Made by a program: the position numbers and the translations under genes. Below, in pieces: positions 44,782-56,223 of a stretch of 64,000 nt of DNA (the stretch's first letter is position 1; each line of letters opens with the position of its first letter). Under the pieces are notes generated by a model. The model was not told where the DNA came from and did no database searches. It was given only the letters and a program-made list of their open reading frames with translations. The DNA is taken from contig NCSJ02000001.1 of NCBI GenBank assembly GCA_002812745.2, positions 248,001-312,000 of the forward strand, written 5' to 3'. The stretch is from Scytalidium lignicola. Its lineage: Eukaryota; Ascomycota; Leotiomycetes.

Positions 44782-45607
44782 GGTATGCCGATTTAAGGAC
44801 GTCTGATTGTATTCCACTCGCCGGATTTCCCCAGATTCTCACGCGTCACATGGAGATTTACCGGCTGATAAGCAAAAATATTTAGCCTTCACAACTTTCG
44901 AGGTGTTCTGTAATTATATATAAACCTGAGTGCTCATTAAGGGGCCATATTACAGAATTTAAACCTGATTAAAAGTTTACAGCGTAAGAAATCACATGGG
45001 GGTTATCACGTGGATTATCACAGAATACTTTCCGAGTTCGGAATGATGAGCTAATCAAGACAGAGAATTATAATAATTTATGATTTTGCTTATACTTTAA
45101 AGAAAATATTGTCTATTTTATGAGATAAGTTGCAACTTTGTGATTTCAAGTAAGGTTTGCACGTGCAGTGATGAATGCAAGATGGGGAGTCAGTGCCTAT
45201 AATGTGACTGAGTTATAAGGGGCGTACCGCCTATATAAGTGGCCATACTTGGCTCCTGTTCTGTAATTAATCCAGTAGTTATTTCAATATATTCCATAGG
45301 AACTTGTCACAATCAGTGCAACTAGCCTGCATAATGGCCAGGAGGTTGATGTATGATCATACCAGATGGCTTTATAAAGACGTACTCTTCCCTTTACTAT
45401 AAAATAGAGAATAAAGAGATAATATATTATTTATAATTTCATGATCTATAGTACTCCTATATAAACCTTGACTCTTCCTTAAATTCAAGAACAGATCTCT
45501 GATGAGTTTCCATCTAGGAATCAGACACAAAAATGCGATGATGAATGTGGAATTTGTTCATGATTCTTACCGGAACAATTTTCTTAGCAGGCAAAGCACT
45601 CCCGATC
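44782..45607. other. AT-rich spacer with an LTR-like sequence
   Basis: This contains the promoter of the Zn2Cys6 gene and a repeat copy at 45219-45309. No gene seen. Confidence 0.45.
45219..45309 (+). repeat. LTR-like repeat, copy A
   Basis: About 90 bp, with GGGGCGTACCG, CCTATATAAGTGGCC and a later ATATATTCCATAGGAAC-like part, aligns with the reverse complement of 47891-47983. A TATATAAG box in the middle is promoter- or LTR-like. The two copies lie in opposite orientation around the DUF6594-like relic. Confidence 0.5.
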
Positions 45608-47533
45608 TAGCGGCCAATACTACCAGTTACTAGGATTTGATTATGACTGGTAGTATTGGCGACAAAAACGTCAAGAATCGCGCCATAAGCTGCTGTGACA
45701 GCCAGGATCTGATCGATCGTTTGAAGCCTTCGAAACCAAAGACAGCACAACGGAGAAGACCAGTAAAAAGATAAAAGTAATACCAAGAGTCAAGCCAAGA
45801 GAGTCGACAAAGATCAGGACAGTCATCGGTACAAGCAATAAGATACCGCCTACGACGGCGATGAGTAGCCGTGCAAGATTATCAACAATTAGTGAAATAT
45901 ACCTCGCGTACATGCGATAATAGTTGATAATAGCTTCTGTTCCCTCTGCAGTTTGTTAGTACGGATATTATAACGGCCGAGAGATATCATACTTCCGTAG
46001 GAACTTGTAACGCCAACAACATCGATCTCTCGCTGCTCTCTGCCAGCTGCGTCTAGTAATCCCGTAGGGAGATTATTTTGCAAGAATCTTCGCAACCGGT
46101 CAACGGTCTCTGTAGGCTTGGGTGGCGCAATATCGATGAGATTCAAGGCATCAGAGACTCCCAATATCGCAGTTCTCTTAGTTTGACGGCAAAATTCCTG
46201 CTAGCAAGTCTGCTTGCTTTCATACCAGGCTGCTTGAATTTGGAGAATCTCTCAAATATGTCAATCGCCCAATCTAAACTTTGTGAGCAAACTGGCCATG
46301 AAAAAGTTGCTACAGCATCAACTTACGATATCTCAGGAGGGCCATACAAAGCTTTTCTTCAGTCTCCCTCTCCCCAGTTAGGTTTATAGTTGTTGGATAA
46401 GTTATCATCTCGTCCAGCTTTACTAGTTCATGTCGAGCATTGAGGATATTAATCAAGCAAAGTCGTTCAAAGCGACTGAATTCGAAATGGCGCTCCGACT
46501 GCATCTCCTCAGCGAGGAGTAAAATTCGCTTCTCATGGCTGCAGCGTAAATACGGGTTTGAAGTCGGGTCTAACATATCCTCGCTGTCGATCAATCGCAT
46601 GATCTTTTCTCGCTGCATATCACGATCGTTTCCCACCGAGATCTTTGATTTAAGGGTATTCCATGAGGCGGCTGACGCTACTGATGTGGGAGATGCATTT
46701 CTTTTTCTGAAAGATCCAAGGGGAGAAATCACACGAGGCGTTGAAGTGCGATATGTCTTTTCGCATGAAGATGCTTCGCTCCAGTTTGGTGAGCCTTCAG
46801 ATGATCGACCGCGCGGCCTAGATCTTGTTTTTCCTTGATACCCAGCAATTATTGCTTTCCATGAACGTTGCACTCTGTCTGTTGGAGTAGTTGCAGCCTT
46901 GGAGATGAAAAGGGGCTGGCCATTTGCAGAATTCTCCACGGAGATCCCTTTCGACTTTCTACTAGTAGGCGGCTGAACTACGTTGATAGGAAGAGGCTCA
47001 ATCATATTGATTGGATTAATCGAATCCGCGTCTGGATCTGGTATGATAGTAATCTCTTCAGCTTCTGTTGGTTCAATCCGACCGGTAGGAAAGGTTATCG
47101 GTAGCTTTCGACATGGCTTCGTCTGTTGATCGCCCAACACAACCCTCATTCGCACCATTCCGTCCTCCAATCCAGCCAAATGATCTCTCAACCGCCATCG
47201 CCATGGCATGATGATCCATTTTTCCAACACCGACCGGCTCATCAACCCAGTCTTCGGGACAAACATTCTCTGTACCTACCATCACTGTGGCACATACTAC
47301 TGGATAGAAGCTTCTCCAAGATCAGTAGTATCACCAACACTCCCCCTATCGACGGGGTTCGCAATCACGGCCTGGTCTTGTTCAATTGCCCCTTGGCGAG
47401 CAAATTTATCCGTATTCAGTGACTTTAGGAGTCTAGTAAAACGGCCACTGAGATTGTAGTCGGCTTCATCAAGCTGGCCAAATATCCGGTTAGAATCCAT
47501 GGAAGAATGAGGTGCATGGAGCCTTCCCAGCAT
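45608..47533 (-). pseudogene. Relic of a DUF6594-type membrane protein
   Basis: Several frames in order resemble fungal DUF6594 proteins. There is a Ser/Pro-rich N-terminal region (47266-46310) followed by RLCLINILNARHELVKLDEMI. A C-terminal hydrophobic block follows, with DNLARLLIAVVGGILLLVPM, then a run of about 18 hydrophobic residues and LVFSVVLSLVSKAS. To reach the expected last helix (TIDQILAVTAAYGAILDVFV) the frame must shift by one base near 45725. Stops also separate the middle pieces (for example after WESLMP near 46150). The 5' part (47533-47297) may be an exon ending at a GTAGGT donor. Probably non-functional. Confidence 0.62.
45613..45660. repeat. Perfect 15-nt inverted repeat
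   Basis: GCCAATACTACCAGT (45613-45627) and its exact inverse ACTGGTAGTATTGGC (45646-45660) flank an 18-nt loop. It overlaps the very end of the DUF6594-like relic and could be a hairpin or the end structure of a small element. Confidence 0.75.
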
Positions 47534-47740
47534 GTTGATTATGGATGATATTGAAGCTATTTAGAAAGGCGACGACAACAATATCACAAAGAGAGATGAA
47601 GGACAAGGCTAGGACGTTGCTATAATACCAATTCAGCGCTAATCCTGGGGGGGCTTGTACTGCCCCATTTTAGCTTCCAGGAAGATTCTAGCTAATTAGG
47701 CCATAGATAGAAATGGAAGTTAATTATAAAGTTAAAAAGT

Positions 47741-47757
47741 ATAATAATAATAATAAT
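47741..47757. repeat. ATA microsatellite
   Basis: A run of about five ATA units lies in the AT-rich spacer between the DUF6594-like relic and the LTR-like sequence. Confidence 0.6.
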
Positions 47758-47860
47758 TATAAACTTTATCATTACTCTCTTATTGCGGCTTTAAGAATGG
47801 ATTTTTTACTACACATCTTTAATCTCAGATTATCTTAACTATCCTTTTGTAAATCAATTG

Positions 47861-48015
47861 TGTTGGACAGGTTACATATGCCGATCGTAATAGGTTCCCA
47901 TAGAATATATATAAATTGACTACTAAATTAACTACTGTACAGTGGGCAAGTATGGGCCACTTATATAGGGGCCGGTAGGCCCCTGTAATACGGCCATATT
48001 ACGTGCCGTATTACA
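47861..48015 (-). repeat. LTR-like repeat, copy B
   Basis: Read on the plus strand it starts TGTTGG and ends ATTACA, giving TG...CA ends over about 155 bp, with an internal CTTATATAGG box. It also holds a perfect 11-nt inverted repeat, TGTAATACGGC (47984-47994) and GCCGTATTACA (48005-48015). Its core matches copy A at 45219-45309 in opposite orientation. A diverged solo LTR or short non-autonomous element is the simplest reading. Confidence 0.5.
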
Positions 48016-48048
48016 GCTCTACAGTGGTTGCCTGTAGGCGGCGGTAGG

Positions 48049-49769
48049 CTACCATTCAACAAATTGTTTTCCGCGTCTCGACATCTGTTCTCCAAACCGT
48101 GTTACTTCTTCCATAGCAACGAGACCAACCCTTCTAAACTCCGCAGTTGCGGGATTCGTAAGTGCAAGTGCAAGGCATGTGACCTTCCAGCAGTAATGAT
48201 CGCAGAGAAGGCAATGCACCAACTGGACTGGCACTTGGTCCGGATTGTTGTCAAGAGCGATGAAGCCAATGCCTTTCCCAGAGACTATATCTTTTATAGG
48301 GTAACACCAACGAGCACCTTCTAGAATATTGGAGTATCCGCTACGTGCTCCATGTGAGAAATCAATTGCAGCAGTTCTTAATAATCCTTCCAAAGTCAGG
48401 GCTTTCTTGGTGACGAATTGGAAAGACATCAAATCTAAATCTGTGTTATCATCGATCTTTTCATTTAATAAAGTGAGTCTGTCATCTTCAAGTCTTCTCC
48501 TACCCTCACGTAGCCTGTAATAAAGAGCAGATCCCCATTGTGAAGCTCAAGACCACGAGGGGAGGTCAGAAATGGTTGGAGTCTTCTGTTCCAATTGGTT
48601 TGGACCGTGCTTAGTCTGATCACTGTGGCCTATGTACCAGCTCAAGCCAACCTGCAGGTCTTCTAACCACAGACCGGCCATGTATGTACAGCCATGTAAC
48701 TGCGCCATTGCACTTGCAATACCAGATAAAGCTGGTAACACATCAGAGGGATACGTCAATTCCCGTTCATTGTAATCGGCAATCAAAGCATACCAGTGGT
48801 CAAAATGGTTATCGCGAAGCCCCTTGCGCTTTGGCCAAGGATCCTTATACTGGAGCGATATGCGAAAATAATCGAACCCTTCTTTTAGTTGGGCGACTCG
48901 TCTGTCAGTTCCCAAAAGGTCATCAAGTTCCTTTGTATCGCCTACTTCATTGGTGTATCTGGGGTCAGATTCTGATGACGAGTCACAGAAACATCTCCAA
49001 AATAGCTCCCGGCTTCCGAAGTAAAGGCGCCGTGTAGCTAAAATTTCCTCTTGAAACACCCATCCACGATTAGATATTGGATGGAATGGCTTGGAAGCAA
49101 AATCTATGGATATGCAGGCTTGGATCTTTGCAGTAGGCCAGTGTGTTCCCTGCAGATTCAATAGACAGGGTTTGACCTTTCTTGGATCTCTCATAATTGA
49201 CAGTCCTGCATCTGCATTATCCGCTCCGGCTGCGTAAAGAGTCAAGAATGATGACTGGTATATCTGATCCATAATCCCTATCTGATTATTTCACTCTTCA
49301 TCAGAGTCCTGTACGATACATAGAGCGTCTATCCAGAGCCAGCGGAATCCAAGATCATAAGTAACTTGTACTGCCTGTCTAAAAGTTAACGGTAAGTTAT
49401 CTATATATTCCGAATTCGGGAAGAGTTTATCGTTTTGCCTCCACATGTGATGTTAAATTGCCCTCGTTCAATCCAGTGATTTGTAGAAATATCGGAATAA
49501 TCAAAATCCTGCCATAGGATAATTTCACCCCGGCAGAGCTTGAATTTTACATCCTCAGACGCATCTTCTTCAGAGAGTCTGTCCCAGATCATAGCGCAGA
49601 AATGACAGCCCAGATCAGCCAACTCCTTCAGGGCCTGCATACTGTTTTGATGGATATAAAGGAGAGTAGACCAGTGCGGAGCATCATAAAATCGACTAGG
49701 TTCCTCCAGATATTCTGCACAATACTTAAGGCGCTGAAAATGAATATTGCTGCATTTATCGCACAACAT
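48049..49769 (-). pseudogene. Heterokaryon-incompatibility (HET) domain gene, inactivated
   Basis: HET proteins trigger cell death on fusion of unlike fungal individuals. The N-terminal piece (49769-49401) has the usual CDKCSNIHF and LADLGCHFCAMIWDRL. The next frame has [52 protein letters not shown] and GWVFQEEILATRRLYFG. The first core motif (the SYCWG block) is missing between them and the frame shifts near 49395. Two further lesions are TGA at 49293-49291, where the family has Trp after the Asp/Glu run, and TGA at 48549-48547, in PSWS-stop-AS, where PSWSWAS is expected. Reading through both stops keeps one frame to 48049. Confidence 0.82.
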
Positions 49770-50224
49770 CTTGCCGCTCGCTCATAAAGATTCGAAAGCC
49801 ACCGGAAAAAGAAGAGTGGACAAAAAATTATAACAGATATCAACAGGTAACCTTGGTAGTTTTAACTAGTAGGACTTAACCTTAACCGTTATTGTAAAAT
49901 GAAGAAGAGAAGGAGATTTGTAAATCTTTGATAAAGAGGCTGCTTGAAAGAGGCTGAGCAGAACCATGTGACAGATGTGTTTCTTATTAGTTTCATATGT
50001 CTTAATTAACTTCGCTTAACTACGAACTGCTAGGCTAATTAAAAGGATTTAATTTTCTCATTTATATTTACTGTACTGTATAAGCTTAGCTTCACAAAGG
50101 AACATCTCAATATACAGTATAAGCAAAGCAGGATATTACACAATTAAATATACTGATGATAAATTGATCCCATTCCGATTTAATCTTGCCCTTCGTTCAT
50201 TTCTGGTGGCCATGGCCGGGATCC
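49770..50224. other. Spacer
   Basis: About 450 bp of AT-rich DNA between the HET relic and the next gene. No feature seen. Confidence 0.5.
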
Positions 50225-51375
50225 TCAACATGGAGAAGACGGTGTGATGTTGCGTAATCGCTCGTACCGTATTGCCATTTCAGCCTCATCAACAGGCTCT
50301 CCCTTCTCTCCAGCCTTGAATTGGTGATTGAGGATCCACAGTTGATCCTCAATTTCTGGATAATCCCTATCCGAGAATTTATGTGGACGACGGTGTTCTG
50401 CTGGCAACGTCCTTTCAAATCGGTCTCTGAAGATGTGGAAGTATTTCATAGCGAAGTATGGATCATAGCGTGGCCGGTTGAATTTTGAACCGTGAATAGG
50501 AAGGGGACACTCTGGCGCTGCTACATCTCGCTCCGATAGCAGAAAATTGGTGAGGTCTTTAAATTGTATGTCTGTTAGTGGATAGATGGTTCTCGGGCCG
50601 TCTCTTAAAGACTGGTGGAAGAAAACCCTATTGCACTTGGAGAGCCTTCTCAGCATATTATATAGATTAAGGTATGGGATGCTTACTTCTAGGTCCGATT
50701 TGCCCCTATCAAACAAAACGACCCCACCAAGGATCTTTGCCTCTGCCCAGTACCCAGCAATATCGGCTGTGCCATTTGGGTACTGTTTATCAGCATTATA
50801 GGATCGGTGGAAGAAAGGCACTGGTGGCAGCCGCAGAGGGACCGATCGAGTCCAGGATGCGCGAAGAACCTCCTCTCGGGCTATCCGCCACTTTTCATAC
50901 TGACCTTTATGTAGATTATGATCAAGCTTATACAAGAACACCGCAATCTGGTGACAAGCCACTGCGACCAACTCAACTAATCGAAGCAGAAAAGCTCGAC
51001 TGCCAAGTCTCTCATTCTGAAATGCTTGCAGAACCTCGTAGGCCATAAGTAATATTCACCAGCTACAAGAAGTGGTGTTGAACTTACGTATGCGTCAAAC
51101 TGGAGGGATAGAGGATCAAAATTTGATTTGAATGTCCGAGTTTTGGCAAGGACTCGGTCGCAAAGACTCAGGTGATGAAGAACCGGGCTACCTTCGTCGA
51201 CATCAGTAGTATAGTGAAAGTCTCCATAAGAATCCCTTGTGGGAAGCCCGGCAACTATCTGTGCATATGTGAATTCAGCAACATCAGTTGATAGAACATT
51301 TGATATCGCTCGAGTAACGACACTCAAATGCTCGGTGACCAGATGATGGAGCGAGACCTTTTGCGAGAAGGACAT
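50225..51375 (-). CDS. Uncharacterised fungal protein, 365 aa
   Basis: Exons 51375-51088 and 51034-50225 join in phase 0; the intron starts GTAAGT and ends at a less usual GAG acceptor. The protein starts MSFSQKVSLHHLV and is mostly helical. It has no signal peptide or membrane segment. Visible landmarks are HHLSLCDRVLAKTRTFKSN, LVELVAVACHQIAVFLYKLD, PPVPFFHRSYNADKQYPNGT, GYWAEAKILGGVVLFDRG and a charged C-terminus. The continuous 270-codon second exon and clean splice suggest a real gene. I do not recognise a catalytic motif and offer no function. It is divergent from the HExxH gene at 51704. Confidence 0.72.
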
Positions 51376-51703
51376 CTCCAAAAGTTGACTGGAAAGCTTG
51401 AAGTCTGTCGCGAGTATCAGATATGTATAGAAGTCAACAAGATCATAATAGCGATAGAAAGATTAATTGAAATTTAACTTGCACTCAAAGATGATGGCAG
51501 AGACAAGTTGTTGTAATTTTCGCAGGTTTTAACTAGAGGGTTCTATTATTAGAACACGCCCTCAACCAGTTTGTGATTTGCGAACCAAATACAGAAGCTT
51601 TCTTATCTGTAAGTATAATATCTACTCATGAGCGACATTCAGAATCTAACACTCATTCAGATGGCTTCTACAATAAATATTGGTCTTCAGATGTTGAAAA
51701 CAG

Positions 51704-52799
51704 ATGCAAGCAAACAAGCACTCGCTAGACTTGGTCGTCAAAGTTATTGAAATCCGAAGAGCAACAGCTCGACCTGTCGGATTTACAGGAAAAGTGGAAC
51801 ACATGGACCACTATGTCAATCATTTCGTCCAGGAAGTCCAGAGGGACTTTCCACTAGTAATTTTCAAAAGAGTTCAAAGTATCGATAATTTAGCCTACAC
51901 AAACAAAGGTCCATGGAACGGAAATCTGGATAACTTCACACCAAAAGAAGCTGGGTCTATCACTTTCAATAAGTTTGTATGCGTTTCCACCAAGTTCATT
52001 CTATGCGCGTATAGAACACTAACGAGGAAAATAGCGGGTTGATGATATGACCACAGCTCATCAGCTGTATAGTACGTCGGCGCCCCGCTCACCACAGAAG
52101 AAGAAATATTTCAACCGCTGGCAGGAATTTTTGTTTATGTTTGCCTGTACAACTCTACACGAGATGGCACACCTTTTTATTTGTTATTTGAGTCTTACTA
52201 ACCAACTTGACACTCCGCCGAAAGTTACTCACCTTGACTACGGCGGTGTGATTGATGACGATGGCATATGGCAGCAAGGTGGTGATAGTGGACGTTGGCT
52301 AGAAAATATGTTGTATGGTGGCTCAATTGAGTTCTACAGGAATACTAGAGAAGGCGATCAACAAGTAACTTTATCCCACACTTTATGTTTGAAGTTGTCA
52401 CTAACGCTTTTGCAATAATAGTGTGGCATGGCCTACATTCTAGATAGGCACGATATTGCACGTCGGCTTGATCCGGACATAATCGCCCAGATTGTTGAAG
52501 GCAGACGTAAGTATCTTGTTAGGAATCTCTAGACAGTCTCAAATTGACTAACCCATAATATAGCATATACCTTTCCCTTTCGCTGTATTGGTCCTGGTTT
52601 ATCTAGCCAGGATCGTCGAAGGGCCGGTCTTAGAAGCATGGGCAGTACCGTATCTGGGAACCCGATACCACCCAATGCCCGGACAATGCGTGCGTTAGAC
52701 CTGATGAGAAAATTTCCTCTTTACAATATCAGAATCGATGAACTGCGGCAACGACCCGCCGACCCTAGACTGCCGTTGCGGGTAGAGAGGGCGCGTTGA
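51704..52799 (+). CDS. Putative HExxH zinc-peptidase-like protein
   Basis: Four exons, 51704-51976, 52065-52364, 52422-52506 and 52564-52799, join in frame to 297 aa. The motif TTLHEMAHLF puts H123-E124-xx-H127 in a hydrophobic helix, the zinc-binding signature of metallopeptidases. About 55 residues later DSGRWLENMLYGGSIEFY offers conserved-looking acidic residues that could give the third ligand, as in gluzincins. There is no signal peptide; the front half (KVEHMDHYVNHFVQEVQRDF) and tail (MRALDLMRKFPLYNIRIDELRQRP) are unfamiliar. Whether it is a true peptidase is inference. The exon phases strongly support a living gene. Confidence 0.75.
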
Positions 52800-53209
52800 G
52801 GATTCCTTGTGCTGTTTACTTACGGGTGATATCAGACCTATGGAAGGGGAATCAGCTTATTATTCAGTCCATGTTTATATAGTACATTAGTTAAGGTCAA
52901 GTTTGTACAAATTTGAAATTGTTTCTTTCCGGAAACTTTTGTTCTTTTTTTGTAGCCATTGTCTTTTTATGACGAACAATGCTGTAGGCTGATACGTATA
53001 TCTTCTAATCACTGTAAGAATTATTTGGTTACGAGTTACGTTTAGCTGTTGTCCTTCCCGATGAGATGATATATATCTTGTAAGCAACAGGGCAAGGAGA
53101 ATGTCTTTTCTTCATAGGTTCTATATTCTTGAAAGTCAGCGATCCGTCAGGATAGTCTAAATCTAAAATGATTTTAGAATTATTATGATATTGAAGTATT
53201 TAATGCAAC

Positions 53210-55120
53210 TTAGTAACTAAAATCTTCATAAACTACACGTTTCCCAGCGAGCCAATTAAGGACTTGAGTTTTAAGAGCACGTCCCAAACAAATGCACCAT
53301 TCATCAACGCCTTCTTGGCTGTCTATCAAATCGATATCTTTCTTTTCTATCCTTCTTCTCTCGATATGTATATCAGTTCTGATAACATTTTTAAGTGATT
53401 TCCGGTCTTCCACAGACAGAGAATTCTCTTGGCCCGTCAGAAACAGTGTTGTAGACTTTACTAATTCTGGAAAGTGTTCTAAAGTATCAGCTATGAGGCC
53501 AATGTCCTCAAGCCGCACCGTCCAGAGTAATCTTAACTGTGACACATCTATCCACGAAAACTGACCCAAGACTGGTGTTATTCCAATCCCACCTGCTATG
53601 AATGGAATAATACCTCCTGCAGGCTTTCCAGAGAAGTGAAATTCCCCCTCGAATCCCCGAAGTGGAATCTCATATCCAGCTTTCTGATGGAAGAGAAAGT
53701 TAGTGGCACGACCAACTCTTTTTATTGTTAACTCAAACTTCTCATCTGGTTTGTTTGTCTCCACCGACTTCACACTTGGTGGATTAGAAACTGTGAATCT
53801 GCGCAAGTAATCATCGTTGAGTGACTGCGGGTCATTGTCTCGCATATGACTGTAGCCTCGATCTAAGTCATCTTCGAATGAAAGTGTGGCATATTGCCCA
53901 GGTTTCCATGCGTTTGACGTAGATAGATCTTTGATCCTAAAGCGAAAGCGAGATATTGTTGGTGTAAGCNTTTTTTACTCCGACTAGAACTGCACGGCTT
54001 TGATTATCAGTGTGTGGCATCGCACCTGGAGTAACCTTCTCTGTTATGGCATATCGAACAGGAGGATTATAGGGGGATCGTTCTCCAGTAATGCCTCTAA
54101 ATGTAAGACCGGTCTGGATAAAACGTGACGATGTGATCGTAATCTTTACTGCAAGATTTGATCTAGGGAGAATATCAGCTGCCTGTTGGCCAACGAGGAT
54201 TTCGGTTTTGCCAGTGAGGTAGAGGACGTCTCCTGTATCAAAATCTGGTACTGCCAGTCCTGCCAGTGGGGTTGCTCGTAGGTTTCCTAATGTCTGATAT
54301 AATCTGTTCCCCGAGTATTCTGGATAAACGATCACGGCACCCTCGCTCTCATTCGAAACAACCCGAACAAGACCTGGCGGACCTCCTCTGTGATTCGTAT
54401 CCATATCCCTTTTCCCGTGTGAGGACGAAATAAAGAATAGATCTGCTTTTTCTAGCAACGAAATCGCTTGGGGAGGGAGTTGTGGTGAGTCGGAAATCAA
54501 CTGAGGTGTTGGTATTGCAGGTATTATATGCTTTTTATTGAGGTATTTTGGACAGTTTCCTATAGATAATTAGCAAATATTCAAGACATATCCCTTAGAG
54601 TGGCATATATGAACATACCTAAACTCTCATCAATCCGAACAAGCAGCTGGGCTTCACCTACCCCATCCTTTTTCGGGTCTCTTGTTAATACCCCAGCTTT
54701 CATTCTGCCATATAACTTCACTCTTGATCGGGATTCGAGATCTATCGTTAAACCTCCAACCATTTCACCCTTTCCTTTGGGGTGTATAACGTCTCCATCA
54801 GCAGACTTGCCGAGCAGCGTCTGCACCACGGGATCATATTTGCTATCGACTGTAGTACTTATTCCTATGGTCGACTCGGCGACAGGGGCTGCGAACCCCG
54901 AACTTCCACCCCAAATAGAAGTCCATGGTCTATTTTGTGCATCGACAACCCCAAGCGCTAGTAGAGGTGCGTGTCGAACCAAGTGACCTGCTCCTGGTGA
55001 TAAAAAAGGGGAAGTAGAGTTCATCTGGTCTGAAATGTGCAAGATGCTATGCATTTTCTTCTCACCCTTATGCCAAGGGACTTCGCGGAAGGATAGTGCT
55101 AAACTCCCTCCCGCTGCCAT
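53210..55120 (-). CDS. FMN-binding split-barrel plus ferredoxin-reductase-type flavoprotein
   Basis: Oxidoreductase joining an N-terminal pyridoxamine-phosphate-oxidase-like FMN-binding region (HAPLLALGVVDAQNRPW, SIWGGSSGFA, then LFFISSSHG and GLVRVVSNESEGAVIVYPEY) to a C-terminal FNR-type module: YLRRFTVSNPPS for FAD, and FIAGGIGITPVLGQF for NAD(P). No 2Fe-2S cysteines are seen. Exon 1 is 55120-54619 and exon 2 is 54559-53210. The frame breaks only at the ambiguous base N53970, beside an A/T run. Leaving that base out gives an uninterrupted 616-aa reading, so the break is most likely a sequencing artefact. Such fusions may transfer electrons from NAD(P)H through two flavins; the acceptor is unknown. 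Confidence 0.82.
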
Positions 55121-55533
55121 GATTGTGAAAATATCGTGTGGTTTAAACTTAGTGATTATGATAACTGAGGAATTATTTCCAAATGAGACCTTAATCAGCA
55201 TATATATATTTAAAATAGTCTACTTGCTAAACTGCTTCCACGTCATATCCTACTGCTCACAGCATATTATTTGGAATCTTTGAAGACTCCTTTAGCTGCC
55301 GGGTGATTAATAACCTATGACGATGTGTGGCCAACACCATGATTTCTCCGAGAGTCTGATAACTTTACAATGAATTCCCACCACCACCACCAAAACCATG
55401 TCCAACAGCGTCACAAAAATATTGAGTTGATGGAACCAAAATCACATTTTTTGTTTTCATGTCTCTCTATTGACTTGACTTTTGCTCTGGAAGCCATTCT
55501 CGTAGCTTTCCCAGAGAATAAGTATCATGCTTC

Positions 55534-55884
55534 TTAGAAGTGAGATCCAAAATCGATTACTATAGGTATTCTATCTTTAACCATAATAATGTCTGGGTTA
55601 ATATCATCATGAGTTAACCCCAGTGAGTACAAATGGACCCAAGCAGACTCGAGTGCTGAGATAAAACTTTGCTTTGTCAGGCTGTTGAAAGCCAGCCGGA
55701 GATTCTCTTCCGGATTCGCTCCTGTTTGTGGGTCTGGTTGATTCGGTGAGAGCCGAAGGAAGAAAGTTATTGTCGAAGTACCAGACCCCGGAAACCAAAT
55801 CCCGGAAGCACCATTGGCCCACGTGGAAAAGTATAAATCTATTACTGTAAGAACAATCTCGATAGTGAGAACATAGGTAAGCAA
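55534..55884 (-). pseudogene. Fragment of a protein-kinase-like domain
   Basis: The last 60 residues read ALESAWVHLYSLGLTHDDIN-PDIIMVKDRIPIVIDFGSHF, which matches the catalytic loop (HxD...N, here HDDINPD) and DFG motif of fungal small kinase-like proteins. The Asn usually found after Pro is Asp. The frame stops right after DFG, so the C-lobe is missing. The preceding residues are weakly kinase-like. Probably a broken gene. Confidence 0.6.
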
Positions 55885-56223
55885 GCCCTTCCTTTAAAAA
55901 ACTTTAAAAGCACCAATCATATACCCAGTTCATTATTTAAAGACGTCAAAGCAGAACGCTATCCAAACGACACGCCTGTACGCCAAGCTGCCTGATGTGA
56001 TTTGATATGGCCAAATGGCTGAGCTTGGTTGGATTGAACGATTCATTTTGCACCCGTTATCTTTGATGAAGAAACTGGAGTTGATTTATGTGTTATTTTC
56101 TAGAATAATGGTGCTATAGTCCTGTCGTAATATACAATACAGATAGTTTTTGTATAAACACCAAAAATATCATCCACTCCGCCAATAAGATGTAGAGTGA
56201 TAGGTCGATACTTTTCTCCAATC

